Below are positions 1 through 12,997 of a stretch of DNA of 35,525 nt, piece after piece. Each line of letters opens with the position of its first letter. Position 1 is the first letter of the stretch. The notes below the pieces were generated by a model. It worked only from the letters and a program-made list of their open reading frames with translations. It had not been told where the DNA came from and ran no database searches. Source of the DNA: Fusobacteriaceae bacterium. Lineage in GTDB: Bacteria; Fusobacteriota; Fusobacteriia; Fusobacteriales; Fusobacteriaceae. The stretch covers positions 1-35,525 of the forward strand of contig JAISST010000006.1 in NCBI GenBank assembly GCA_031272945.1, written 5' to 3'. Position numbers and translations under genes: made by a program.

Positions 1-2
1 AC

Positions 3-71
3 AAGAAAAAAATGACGGGGAACGACCTTGTCAACGGCAGATTTCTCAAACTCGGGGATCTGCTTCGATAG
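3..71 (+). CDS. 3' end of an unidentified protein (partial)
   Basis: The frame starting at base 3 is open from the window edge and ends with TAG at 69-71. It gives a short tail that includes GNDLVNGRFLKLGDLLR, which reads like real protein. A second frame is also open, to a TAA near 95, so the choice is not certain. The piece is too short to assign a family. It lies about 80 bases before folD on the same strand and could be the previous gene of the same transcript. Confidence 0.35.
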   Translation, partial: KKKMTGNDLVNGRFLKLGDLLR

Positions 72-148
72 AAAACGCAAAAAAGCACAAATAAAGAAAA
101 TCCTATAGAAAAGAGAGAAAAGGAAGAAAAGAGAGAAAAGGAGATTTC

Positions 149-1003
149 ATGCAAATTATAGACGGGAAACAGACGGCGGCCGACGTCCGTCTGGAAGTGA
201 AACAAGAAGTGGAGGCGCTCCGGATCCGGACAGGAAAAATCCCCGGACTTGCGATCTTGATCGTCGGGGAAAATCCGGCATCGAAAATCTATGTGCGCTC
301 CAAGGTGAAAAGCTGCGAGGAAGTGGGAATTTACGGCATCAATGACGAACTTCCGGCCGACATCAGCGAAAGCGCTCTTTTGGAAAGAATCGCTTACTGG
401 AACGCCCGGGAGGATATAGACGGGATTCTCGTGCAATTGCCCCTGCCGCCCCATATCGACGAAAAAAAGGTCATCGACGCCATTGAACTGACGAAGGATG
501 TGGACGGATTCAAACCGGAAAATCTGGGCCTCCTGTTTTTGGGCGACAAAGATTCGCTCAAATCCTGCACGCCGCTCGGCGTTCTGGAACTCCTGAAGCG
601 GTATCGCATTCCCATAGCGGGCAAAAACGCGGTCATCGTAGGGAGAAGCAATATCGTGGGAAAACCCATGGCGGGTCTCCTGATTACCGAGAGCGCCACA
701 GTCACGGTTTGCAACAGCCACACAAAGAATCTGGGCGCGGTCACAGCCGGAGCGGATATTCTGGTGGCGGCCATGGGCAAAGCGAAATTTATCAAAGGGG
801 ATATGGTCAAAGAAGGGGCCGTCGTGATCGACGTCGGCATAAACCGCGGGGCCGAAGGACTTTGCGGCGATGTGGATTTTGCGGAAGTTGCCCCGAAGAC
901 CTCTTTTATCACGCCGGTTCCCGGCGGCGTAGGTCCCATGACCGTAGCCATGCTGATGAAAAATACGCTCCACGCTTTTCGCATCAATAAAAAAATAATA
1001 TAA
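149..1003 (+). CDS. folD: Bifunctional methylenetetrahydrofolate dehydrogenase / methenyltetrahydrofolate cyclohydrolase
   Basis: FolD interconverts 5,10-methylene-THF, 5,10-methenyl-THF and 10-formyl-THF in the cytoplasm, feeding purine, formyl-Met and serine/glycine one-carbon metabolism. The 284-residue length is typical. Visible hallmarks are the catalytic region with YVRSKVKSCEEVGI (Tyr and Lys of the YxxxK motif), the segment GILVQLPLPPHID, the DVDGF motif, the Rossmann nucleotide site VIVGRSNIVGKPMA, and the C-terminal TPVPGGVGPMTVAMLM. The ATG is preceded by AAGGAG at good spacing. It heads a tightly packed series of plus-strand genes. No clear promoter was found in the A-rich stretch just upstream, so transcription may start before the window. 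Confidence 0.97.
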   Translation: MQIIDGKQTAADVRLEVKQEVEALRIRTGKIPGLAILIVGENPASKIYVRSKVKSCEEVGIYGINDELPADISESALLERIAYWNAREDIDGILVQLPLPPHIDEKKVIDAIELTKDVDGFKPENLGLLFLGDKDSLKSCTPLGVLELLKRYRIPIAGKNAVIVGRSNIVGKPMAGLLITESATVTVCNSHTKNLGAVTAGADILVAAMGKAKFIKGDMVKEGAVVIDVGINRGAEGLCGDVDFAEVAPKTSFITPVPGGVGPMTVAMLMKNTLHAFRINKKII

Positions 1004-1046
1004 TAAACTTTGGAATCCTTTGAACGGATCTGTTAAGGAGGAAACA

Positions 1047-1496
1047 ATGAAAAAATCCGAAAAAAGAGAATATTACATCGTAGATAAGCGCATTCTTCCA
1101 AATTCCATTAAAAGTGTCATCCGGGTCAACGATCTTGTGGAGAACAGCAAGATGACAAAATATGACGCGATCAAAAAAATCGGCATCAGCCGCAGTACGT
1201 ATTACAAATACAAAGAGTACATCAAACCATTTTTTGAGGGAGGGAAAGACAAGGTATTCAGTATTTACGTGACTTTGTACGACAAACCCGGCGTTTTGTC
1301 GAAGGTACTGGAACTGTTGGCCAAGGAAAATATGAACATTCTGACGATCATTCAGAATATTCCCATAGACGGGACCGCCACGGCCACGATTTCCGTGCAG
1401 ACCAGCGAGAATGTGCTGCGGAAGATCGAGGGGGTCCTTGAGAAAATTTCCGAACTGGAAGGGGTCAAAAATTTACGGATCGTGGGGAGCGACTGA
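1047..1496 (+). CDS. pheB: ACT domain protein of the PheB (UPF0735) type
   Basis: This is a 149-residue protein. Its N-terminal third has a helix-turn-helix-like stretch (about residues 35-60, YDAIKKIGISRSTYYKYKEY). From about residue 70 an ACT domain follows, recognisable from VFSIYVTLYDKPGVLSKVLELLA and the closing strand GVKNLRIVG. This layout matches the UPF0735/PheB family. ACT domains bind amino acids, so a regulatory role is likely, but the ligand is unknown. A longer frame opens at 1020, but the ATG at 1047 has a textbook AAGGAGG eight bases upstream and is preferred. It lies 43 bases after folD and 10 bases before accB, consistent with one transcript. Confidence 0.85.
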   Translation: MKKSEKREYYIVDKRILPNSIKSVIRVNDLVENSKMTKYDAIKKIGISRSTYYKYKEYIKPFFEGGKDKVFSIYVTLYDKPGVLSKVLELLAKENMNILTIIQNIPIDGTATATISVQTSENVLRKIEGVLEKISELEGVKNLRIVGSD

Positions 1497-1506
1497 GGGG
1501 AAGCAC

Positions 1507-1974
1507 ATGAAACTTGATTTGAATTGTATTAAAAATTTAGCGGAAAATATAGAAAAATATGGGTTGAATGAGGTCTCCGTCGAAAGCGACGGCGTCAAGG
1601 TCATTTTGAAAAGGGAAAAACCCGGACAGCCGTACCAACAGTCAGAAAGAACGGGCCGCTTTGAAGGAGAATCCGGAAGCGGCGCGACGGATCCGGTTCC
1701 GGCCGAAGAAGCCATCAGCGACGTGAAAGAAACGGAAGGAGAGACCATCAACGCCCCCATGACCGGAACGTTTTACAGGGCGCCTGCGCCCGGCAGTCCG
1801 CCTTTTGTGGCGGCGGGTCAAGAAGTCCTCGAAGGGGCGACGCTCTGCATTCTCGAAGCCATGAAACTCATGAACGAGGTAAAGGCGCCTGGAAACTGCA
1901 AAATCGTAAAAATCCTGGCCGAAGACGGTCAGATCGTACGGAAGGGGGACAAACTCTTTGCCGTCAAAAAATAA
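1507..1974 (+). CDS. accB: Biotin carboxyl carrier protein of acetyl-CoA carboxylase
   Basis: AccB carries the biotin that is carboxylated by biotin carboxylase and hands CO2 to acetyl-CoA, the first step of fatty acid synthesis. The 155-residue protein has the usual AccB N-terminal helix (about residues 1-35), an acidic Gly/Ser/Pro-rich linker (about 40-75) and a C-terminal biotinyl domain. The biotin-accepting lysine is K120 in the motif EAMKLMNEV. A thumb-like insertion is visible at YRAPAPGSPPF, the segment that distinguishes AccB from biotinyl domains of decarboxylases and pyruvate carboxylase. The ATG lies just after the pheB stop, with GAGGGGA as ribosome site. No accC or accA/D is adjacent, so the rest of the enzyme must be encoded elsewhere. 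Confidence 0.93.
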   Translation: MKLDLNCIKNLAENIEKYGLNEVSVESDGVKVILKREKPGQPYQQSERTGRFEGESGSGATDPVPAEEAISDVKETEGETINAPMTGTFYRAPAPGSPPFVAAGQEVLEGATLCILEAMKLMNEVKAPGNCKIVKILAEDGQIVRKGDKLFAVKK

Positions 1975-2024
1975 TCTTGTAAAAAGGAAATCGTGTTTAT
2001 ACGCAAGGAAGGTGTTTATCGTAA

Positions 2025-3350
2025 TTGGACACGTATCGTAGTATCTTAGTAATTGCGCTGATTGTGTTGGTGGCGCTGTCCGGATTCTTTTCCGCGGCGG
2101 AAACGGCCCTCACGTCATTCCGCAGTCTGCAACTGGAAAAACTGGAAAACGAACACATGGAAAGGGAAGTGGGACTTTTAAGAAAATGGCTCAAGAGTCC
2201 CAATGCCATGTTGACCAGTATCCTCGTGGGGAATAATGTGGTCAATATCCTCTCTTCGTCCATCGCGACGGTATTGACGGCCAGTGTGTTCGGCGTTTCC
2301 TCAGGCAGATCCATCGTGATCTCCACGGTCGTCATGACCACCATCATCCTGATCTTCGGGGAAATCACCCCCAAAATTATCGCCAAGAATTATTCTCTGA
2401 ATATTGCCAAACGGGTCATCGGCCTCGTTTACATCCTGAGCATCATTACAAAACCGGTCGTGGCGATTTTTATGTTTATTTCAAAGCTCTTCGGCCGCCT
2501 TTGCGGCATCGAACTCAAGGATTCCGCGATTCTCATGACAGAGGAGGACATCATTTCCTTTGTAAACGTCAGCGAGGAAGAGGGGATCATCGAAGAGGAA
2601 GAAAAGGAGATGATCCATTCCATCGTCGGATTTGCGGAGATTACAGCCAAGGAAGTCATGACGCCCCGGACTTCGGTACTGGCTTTCGAAGCGAGCAAGA
2701 CCGTCGACGAGATCTGGGAGGAGATTCTGGAAAACGGCTTTTCCAGGATGCCCGTCTATGAGGATACGATAGACGACGTCATCGGCGTACTCTACATCAA
2801 AGATATTATGCGATCGGTCAAAGAAGGAAAGACAACGGAGCCGGTGAAGAATTTCATCCGTCCGGCCTATTTTATTCCCGAGACGAAATCCATCATTGAA
2901 ATACTCAAAGAATTCCGGACGCAGCACGTCCATATCGCCATGGTCCTGGACGAATACGGGGGCATCGTGGGGATTGTCACCATCGAAGATCTGCTGGAAG
3001 AGATCGTGGGGGACATCCGCGACGAATATGACACGGAAGAAGGGGAAGCCGTGGAAAAAATAGACGACAACAGCTGGCGCGTCGACGCCATGATTGACAT
3101 TGAGACGCTGAACGATGAATTGCAGCTCAATCTGCCCGAATCCGACGACTATGAAAGCCTCGGGGGCTTGATTCTCTCGGAACTGGGCAAAATGGCCAGC
3201 GTAGGCGATGAGATCACGCTGGACGGCGCCCGCCTGAAAGTGATCAGTCTGGACAAAATGCGGGTTTCCCGTGTACTTGTGGAGAAAATCGGCGATCATG
3301 ACGAACAGGATAAAACGGAGGGGGAATCTTCCGGGGAGGTTGCCCAATGA
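2025..3350 (+). CDS. CNNM/CorC-type membrane protein with CBS domains (HlyC/CorC family)
   Basis: This 441-residue inner-membrane protein belongs to the family once called hemolysin C, now linked to Mg2+/Co2+ homeostasis. Residues 1-190 are a DUF21/CNNM transmembrane domain: hydrophobic segments include SILVIALIVLVALSGFF, followed by the conserved SAAETALTS, and later IISTVVMTTIILIFGEITPK. A CBS pair follows (about 205-335), starting at VMTPRTSVLAF and ending near DEYGGIVGIVTIEDLLEEI. Residues 345-430 are the C-terminal transporter-associated domain. The start is a TTG preceded by AAGGAAGG; no ATG fits upstream. The stop overlaps the next gene's start by four bases (ATGA), suggesting translational coupling. 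The transported ion cannot be told from the sequence. Confidence 0.9.
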   Translation: MDTYRSILVIALIVLVALSGFFSAAETALTSFRSLQLEKLENEHMEREVGLLRKWLKSPNAMLTSILVGNNVVNILSSSIATVLTASVFGVSSGRSIVISTVVMTTIILIFGEITPKIIAKNYSLNIAKRVIGLVYILSIITKPVVAIFMFISKLFGRLCGIELKDSAILMTEEDIISFVNVSEEEGIIEEEEKEMIHSIVGFAEITAKEVMTPRTSVLAFEASKTVDEIWEEILENGFSRMPVYEDTIDDVIGVLYIKDIMRSVKEGKTTEPVKNFIRPAYFIPETKSIIEILKEFRTQHVHIAMVLDEYGGIVGIVTIEDLLEEIVGDIRDEYDTEEGEAVEKIDDNSWRVDAMIDIETLNDELQLNLPESDDYESLGGLILSELGKMASVGDEITLDGARLKVISLDKMRVSRVLVEKIGDHDEQDKTEGESSGEVAQ

Positions 3351-3925
3351 TACGGAAATTGGTTTTTTGTATTGTTTTACTGGTTCTTGCAGGCGCGTGT
3401 ACGTCTACGGGCGGCGGAAAGGGAAAGAAACTGGAAACCGGGGATTACGCCTTTATCCGGGGGATGAACCTCTATGAGAAAGACCAAAAACACGAAGCCC
3501 TGGACGAGTATTTGAAAGCGTATCGGAAGACGCCGAAAAACGCGACCCTTGTGCGGGAAATCGCGCTGCTTTACGGAGAATTCGGAGATTACGACCATGC
3601 GCTTGAGTATTTTCAGAAAGCGGAGAAACTGGAGCCCGGAGACCGCAATACCTTGGAAAACCTCGGGTACCTGTACCATAAAAAGGGAGACAACAAAAAG
3701 GCCGCGGCCACATTCGCAAGGATACCCGGCGGCAGCCGCGCCGCCATCGAAAATATCCTCCGGGAGGGAGGGGCGGAGGACGACTCTCTCTATGCCCTGC
3801 TGACAAGACTCTACCTGAATGTAGGAGAAAAGGAAAACGCCCGGAATTCTTTCCGGCTCGTTTCCGACCGTTACCAAGGAACTGAGGATTATAAGGAATT
3901 GGCTGTGTTGACGCACAGACCCTAG
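3347..3925 (+). CDS. TPR-repeat lipoprotein
   Basis: This is a 192-residue protein with a short basic N-terminus, a hydrophobic stretch and a lipobox-like LAGAC, with the probable lipidated cysteine at C18 and a Gly/Lys-rich tether after it. Residues 35-130 contain tetratricopeptide repeats; the pattern is clearest in HALEYFQKAEKLEPGD and TLENLGYLYHKKGDNKKAAATF. TPR proteins act as binding scaffolds, and this one is likely anchored to the inner or outer membrane facing the periplasm. The start ATG overlaps the stop of the CNNM gene, and spoT follows 16 bases later. Specific partners cannot be inferred. The residue at -3 of the lipobox is Ala rather than Leu, so the lipidation call is moderately sure. 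Confidence 0.78.
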   Translation: MIRKLVFCIVLLVLAGACTSTGGGKGKKLETGDYAFIRGMNLYEKDQKHEALDEYLKAYRKTPKNATLVREIALLYGEFGDYDHALEYFQKAEKLEPGDRNTLENLGYLYHKKGDNKKAAATFARIPGGSRAAIENILREGGAEDDSLYALLTRLYLNVGEKENARNSFRLVSDRYQGTEDYKELAVLTHRP

Positions 3926-3941
3926 AGAAATGCGAGGAACC

Positions 3942-8750
<4,809 letters not shown>

Positions 8751-8777
8751 GTTCTCACCGTTTTTTCTTTTATTGCC

Positions 8778-10139
8778 TTATTGCAGTATTTTATCGATAT
8801 CGTCAAGGAATTTTTGCGTTGTGATGACGATGACCCGGTCGCCGCTCTGCATGACCGTGGCGCCGTCGGGAAAAAAGATTTCCCCTTTCCGCAAAAGCCA
8901 GGCGATCAGAATGTTTTCCTTCAATTTCAAATCTTTCAGCGGCTGATGGATCACCCGACTGCTCTCGTTGATTTTGAATTCGATGGTCTCGACCCTGTTT
9001 TCCGAGAGACGATACAGGGTCTCTATATTTCCGCCCTGGGCGCCCATCATGGAACGGGCGATCCGGACAATGGTATCGGCAATGATTTTTTTGGGCGTCA
9101 CGATGGACTGGAAGCCCGACAGACCCAGGATGCCAAGGAGCGAAGTCTCGTCGACTTTCGTGATGATTTTCTTGATGCCCAGTTTGTTGGCGTACATGGA
9201 TAAAATGACGTTCTCATCGTCGTCATCCACGAGAGAAATGCAGGCGTCATGCTTCTCGAAGCCCTCCTCGTCCAGGAGGTTCTTGTTGGAACCGCTGCCC
9301 AAAATGACCTCAATGTCGTCTCCGTAGGCGTTGGACAGCTTTCGGGCCTCATGAATGTCCTTTTCGAGAATTTTGATCCGGAAGCGTTTCGCCAGCAGGC
9401 GCTCCGCCAGATAGTAGGTAAGACCGCCGCCGCCGTTGATGAAAACCGTCCGGATGGGGTCGGTCTTCTTGTCGCTGAAGGACTTGTAAAACTCGTGGAT
9501 ATCCTGCCGTGTGCCCGTAACGTAAATCAGATCTCCCGCCGTTAGGATAAAGTTGCCCGTGGGAATATAGACGCTGTCTCCCCGTTCCACGATACAGACG
9601 AGGATATGGGGAAAGTAGTTGGCCTTGAAGTCCGAGAGTTTCAGATGGTCGAGATAAGTCTCCCCGGGGACTTGATACTTCACGATACTCACGCGGTTGT
9701 CCGCGAATGTTTCCACACTGAGGGCGTGGGGAAATTCGAGATTTTTGGAAATAAAAAGGGCGGCCTCATGTTCGGGGACGATGATGTGATCAATGGAGAG
9801 GATGTCCTTCATAAAGTCCATATGAGAGGTGTAATCGGGATTCCGCACCCGGGCGATGGTATGCCGGGCGCCCATTTTTTTCGCGATGACGCAGGAAATC
9901 AGATTGATTTCATCCGAATGGGTCACGCCCATATAGATGTCCGTATCTTCGACTTCCGCCTCCCGGAGAATATCGGGATCCGCGCCGTTTCCTACAATTC
10001 CGCGGATGTCGGCGATGGCCAATACCCGTTCCAATACCGTGGATTCTTTTTCGATAAGCGTGATGTCATTTCCCTCGATAGCCAGTTCTTTGCACAAAAA
10101 TTCGCCGACTTTTCCCGATCCTGTGATGATAATTTTCAT
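8778..10139 (-). CDS. trkA: Trk potassium transporter regulatory subunit with two RCK modules
   Basis: TrkA is the cytoplasmic NAD(H)/nucleotide-binding ring that gates TrkH. The 453 residues make two tandem RCK modules. The first Rossmann fold begins at residue 1 with IIITGSGKVGEFL and the second near residue 230 with VFINGGGGLTYYLAERL. Each is followed by a TrkA_C domain (about 140-220 and 370-453), the last ending with PDGATVMQSGDRVIVIT. The tandem arrangement is the TrkA type, not the single-module KtrA type. The start has GGGGG upstream; an extended -10 promoter lies further upstream on the minus strand. Confidence 0.94.
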   Translation of the reverse strand: MKIIITGSGKVGEFLCKELAIEGNDITLIEKESTVLERVLAIADIRGIVGNGADPDILREAEVEDTDIYMGVTHSDEINLISCVIAKKMGARHTIARVRNPDYTSHMDFMKDILSIDHIIVPEHEAALFISKNLEFPHALSVETFADNRVSIVKYQVPGETYLDHLKLSDFKANYFPHILVCIVERGDSVYIPTGNFILTAGDLIYVTGTRQDIHEFYKSFSDKKTDPIRTVFINGGGGLTYYLAERLLAKRFRIKILEKDIHEARKLSNAYGDDIEVILGSGSNKNLLDEEGFEKHDACISLVDDDDENVILSMYANKLGIKKIITKVDETSLLGILGLSGFQSIVTPKKIIADTIVRIARSMMGAQGGNIETLYRLSENRVETIEFKINESSRVIHQPLKDLKLKENILIAWLLRKGEIFFPDGATVMQSGDRVIVITTQKFLDDIDKILQ

Positions 10140-10195
10140 AGATTTTTCCCCCGTTTCATGCAGGCGTTTTTCCCTCCAAAAACAACTTTGGGTTT

Positions 10196-10201
10196 ATTAT
10201 A
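10196..10201 (-). promoter_or_regulatory. Extended -10 promoter for trkA-trkH
   Basis: On the minus strand the sequence reads TGTTATAAT, an extended -10 element (TGn before TATAAT). No good -35 was found 16-18 bases upstream, as is common for extended -10 promoters. It lies about 57 bases before the trkA start. The divergent htpG promoter is close by. Confidence 0.55.
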
Positions 10202-10224
10202 ACATATTATTCAGAAAAAATCCA

Positions 10225-10253
10225 TTGACAAGGCAAAGAAATTGTGATATAAA
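10225..10253 (+). promoter_or_regulatory. Sigma70-type promoter of htpG
   Basis: TTGACA at 10225-10230 is separated by 17 bases from TATAAA at 10248-10253, with TG just before the -10 region. Transcription would start near 10260, inside the adjacent CIRCE-like repeat, about 70 bases before the htpG ATG. Confidence 0.8.
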
Positions 10254-10257
10254 ATTG

Positions 10258-10284
10258 TTAGCCACTTATTATATAGAGTGCTAA
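10258..10284 (+). promoter_or_regulatory. CIRCE-like (HrcA) operator upstream of htpG
   Basis: The sequence TTAGCCACT, nine bases, GAGTGCTAA matches the CIRCE layout (TTAGCACTC-N9-GAGTGCTAA). The right arm is perfect. The left arm starts TTAGC and then is displaced by one extra C. It sits at the predicted transcription start, the usual place for HrcA repression. The imperfect left arm leaves real doubt about binding strength. Confidence 0.6.
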
Positions 10285-10329
10285 AACGAAAATCCATTAT
10301 GTAAATACAGATTGTTTCAGGAGGAAATC

Positions 10330-12156
10330 ATGCGAAAAGAATCGAAGGCCTTTCAGGCCGAAACAAAAGAATTGCTGGATTTGATGGTCAATTCCATTTA
10401 TACGAACAAGGATATTTTTTTACGGGAACTCATCTCCAACGGCAGCGACGCCATTGACAAGCTGAAATTCCAGTCCCTCACGGACAGCGCCATTTTAGGC
10501 GATGATACGGATTTCCGGATCACGATTGCCCTCGACAAAGACAAGAGAGAGATTATCGTGACCGATAACGGCGTCGGGATGACCTATGAGGAGGCGGAGG
10601 AAAACATCGGCACCATTGCCAAATCCGGCTCCAAAGCTTTCAAAAAATCCCTGGAGGATCAGGCGGGGGGGAGTGACGTCGATATCATCGGACAGTTCGG
10701 CGTGGGCTTTTATTCGGGCTTTATGGTGGCGTCCAACATATCCTTTACCTCAAAATCGCCCCATTCCGACAAGGGCGTCCGCTGGGAATCCACGGGAGAC
10801 GGTTCTTATGAAATTGAAGAAACCGAATCCGGCAAGAGAGGGACTTCGATCACCCTCGTAATCAAAAGCGGGGAGGAATACGACAAATATCTCGAGGAAT
10901 GGAAGATCAAGGATATTGTGAAAAAATATTCCGATTATATCCGCTATCCCATTTATTTCAAGGATGAAGTCATCAATTCCACAAAACCCATCTGGAAAAA
11001 AGATCCCAAGGAACTGAAGGAAGAGGATTACAACGAGTTTTACAAGTCAAATTTCCACGACTGGGCGGATCCGTCACTGCATTTTTCGCTGAAAGTCCAG
11101 GGGACCGTGGAATATACGGCGCTTCTCTATGTGCCGAAAAAAGCCCCGGCCGACTTTTATACAAAGGATTACAAAAGGGGTTTGCAGCTCTATACGAAAA
11201 ATATTTTCATCATGGACAAATGCGACGAACTGATCCCTGAGTACTACAGCTTCCTGAAGGGACTCGTCGATTGCGATACGCTCTCTCTGAACATTTCCCG
11301 GGAAATTCTCCAGCAGAACAAAGAACTGTCGGATATTTCCAAAAGCCTGGAAAAAAAGATCACCGGGGAATTTGAAAAACTGCTGAAGGACGACCGGGCA
11401 AAGTATGTGGAGTTCTGGGAAGAATTCGGGCGGAATATCAAATTCGGGATCCAGGATATGTTTGGACTCAACAAGGAAAAACTGCAAAACCTGCTGATTT
11501 TCCGGACCTCTCTCGATGACAGCTACAGCACGCTGCAGGAATATGTGGACCGGATGGGGGAGCGCAAGGAAATTCTCTACGCGACGGGAGACGATCTTGT
11601 TTCGATCAAATCGCTGCCCAAGATCGAGGCCCTCAAGGAAAAGAATATCGAAATCCTGTATCTGACCGACAAGATCGACGAATTTTCTTTGAAAACCATG
11701 CGGGACTTCAACGGAAAATCCTTCAAATCTGTCAATGATTCCGATTTCAAGTTGGACGACAGCAAGGAAAAGCAGGAGGAAATCAAAAAACTGTCCGAAG
11801 ACAACAAGAGCATCCTTGAAAAAGTAAAAGAAGCCCTGGGAGATAAAGTGGCGGAAGTAAGACTTTCGGCCGATATCGGGAAAAACGCCGCGGCTTCTCT
11901 TCTGGCCAAAGGGGAGATTTCCCTGGAAATGGAACGGGTGCTGTCGTCCATGCCCGGCAGCCAGGGCGTCAAGGCGGAGAAAATTCTGGCGATCAATCCT
12001 GAACATCCGCTCTTCGCGCGGCTGAAGGTCGAGGAGAACGGCGGTTCCTTCAAAGATCTCGTGGACGTCCTCTATACGGAATCCCTGATGCTCGAAGGCT
12101 TCCCGCTGGAAAATCCCGCGGAATTCATCAAAAAGTTAAACGCTTTGCTGAAATAA
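10330..12156 (+). CDS. htpG: Molecular chaperone HtpG (Hsp90)
   Basis: This is the bacterial Hsp90, an ATP-dependent cytosolic chaperone. The 608 residues include the GHKL ATP-binding domain (about 1-215) with LRELISNGSDAIDKL, DNGVGMTYEEAEENIGTIAKSG in two adjacent motifs, and GQFGVGFYSGFMVA. The middle domain (about 220-490) holds the catalytic-loop region, with LNISREILQQN, and a C-terminal dimerisation domain follows. The ATG has AGGAGG at ideal spacing. A TTG opening 18 bases earlier can be ignored. A strong promoter and a CIRCE-like element lie upstream, suggesting heat-shock control by HrcA. A run of seven G (10665-10671) occurs inside but the frame is intact. Confidence 0.97.
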   Translation: MRKESKAFQAETKELLDLMVNSIYTNKDIFLRELISNGSDAIDKLKFQSLTDSAILGDDTDFRITIALDKDKREIIVTDNGVGMTYEEAEENIGTIAKSGSKAFKKSLEDQAGGSDVDIIGQFGVGFYSGFMVASNISFTSKSPHSDKGVRWESTGDGSYEIEETESGKRGTSITLVIKSGEEYDKYLEEWKIKDIVKKYSDYIRYPIYFKDEVINSTKPIWKKDPKELKEEDYNEFYKSNFHDWADPSLHFSLKVQGTVEYTALLYVPKKAPADFYTKDYKRGLQLYTKNIFIMDKCDELIPEYYSFLKGLVDCDTLSLNISREILQQNKELSDISKSLEKKITGEFEKLLKDDRAKYVEFWEEFGRNIKFGIQDMFGLNKEKLQNLLIFRTSLDDSYSTLQEYVDRMGERKEILYATGDDLVSIKSLPKIEALKEKNIEILYLTDKIDEFSLKTMRDFNGKSFKSVNDSDFKLDDSKEKQEEIKKLSEDNKSILEKVKEALGDKVAEVRLSADIGKNAAASLLAKGEISLEMERVLSSMPGSQGVKAEKILAINPEHPLFARLKVEENGGSFKDLVDVLYTESLMLEGFPLENPAEFIKKLNALLK

Positions 12157-12198
12157 GACCGGAAACGGCGCAATACATTAGAAAATCAAGGAGGAATC

Positions 12199-12987
12199 AT
12201 GCGTGTGATCGTCTGCGTAAAGCAGGTCCCGGAAACGAGCAAAATACAAATTGACCCCGAAACCGGGACGTTGATCCGGGAAGGAGTCCCGGCCGTACTC
12301 AATCCCGACGACAGAAACGCGCTGGAAGCGGCGCTGCGGTTGAAGGAAACCCATGGAGGCCATGTGACGGCGGTGACAATGGGCCCCCCCCAGGCCAGGG
12401 CCGTCCTTCGGGAAGCTTACGCCATGGGGGCGGACAGGGTCATCCTCGTGACGGACCCCGTCTTCGCCGGCTCCGACAGCTGGGCTACGGCCCGGATCCT
12501 GGCGGCCGTCGTAAAAAAAACAGGCCCTTATGACGTGATTTTATGCGGCAGACAGTCCATCGACGGGGAGACGGCCCATGTGGGACCGGAAATCGCGGAA
12601 TTTCTGGACATTCCCCAGGTGACCTGCGCGAAGAAAATCCAGTGGCGGGAAGATCATTTTGTAATCACCCGGATCACCGACGGCGTGGATTACATAATCG
12701 AGGCCAAGCCGCCTCTTTTATTGACGGCGATCCAGGAATTGAACAATCCGCGACATTCGCCGCTGGACAGATTTTTTGAGGCCTTCGGCGAAGGGATTGT
12801 GGAGACGCTCTCAGCCGCCGATGCGGGTTTTGAGCCGGGACAGGCCGGATTTGCGGGTTCGCCGACGGAAATTTACCGTTCGACGCCCCTGCACAGAGAA
12901 AAACGCGGAGAGATTATCCGGGGGGAATCCGTTCGGGATCAGGCCGTCAATCTGATGAAAAAACTGAAAGAAGTCAACATGCTCTGA
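12199..12987 (+). CDS. etfB: Electron transfer flavoprotein beta subunit
   Basis: EtfB pairs with EtfA to form a soluble FAD-containing electron carrier for acyl-CoA dehydrogenases and related enzymes. The 262-residue protein begins with the typical MRVIVCVKQVPET, followed by NPDDRNALEAALRLKE, VTMGPPQA and the nucleotide-binding stretch ILCGRQSIDGETAHVGPEIAE. The signature LLTAIQELNNPR precedes a C-terminal arm that wraps EtfA. The ATG has AAGGAGG upstream and etfA follows 10 bases downstream. No acyl-CoA dehydrogenase or other partner enzyme is encoded beside it. A run of eight C (12384-12391) lies inside the gene without breaking the frame. Confidence 0.95.
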   Translation: MRVIVCVKQVPETSKIQIDPETGTLIREGVPAVLNPDDRNALEAALRLKETHGGHVTAVTMGPPQARAVLREAYAMGADRVILVTDPVFAGSDSWATARILAAVVKKTGPYDVILCGRQSIDGETAHVGPEIAEFLDIPQVTCAKKIQWREDHFVITRITDGVDYIIEAKPPLLLTAIQELNNPRHSPLDRFFEAFGEGIVETLSAADAGFEPGQAGFAGSPTEIYRSTPLHREKRGEIIRGESVRDQAVNLMKKLKEVNML

Positions 12988-12997
12988 GGGAGGAAAC

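Noticed and set aside
10140-10157. A seven-codon leader peptide before trkA on the minus strand (MKRGKNL, its stop overlapping the trkA ATG)
   Set aside because: It has a GGAGGG upstream but at long spacing, and so short a frame can arise by chance. Not enough to call a gene.
10665-10671. Other G/C runs (seven G in htpG, eight C at 12384-12391 in etfB, seven C near 15445 in manA) as phase-variation sites
   Set aside because: All lie in housekeeping genes with intact frames and arise from Gly or Pro codons. They do show that long G/C runs occur by composition here, which tempers the claim for the nine-G tract.
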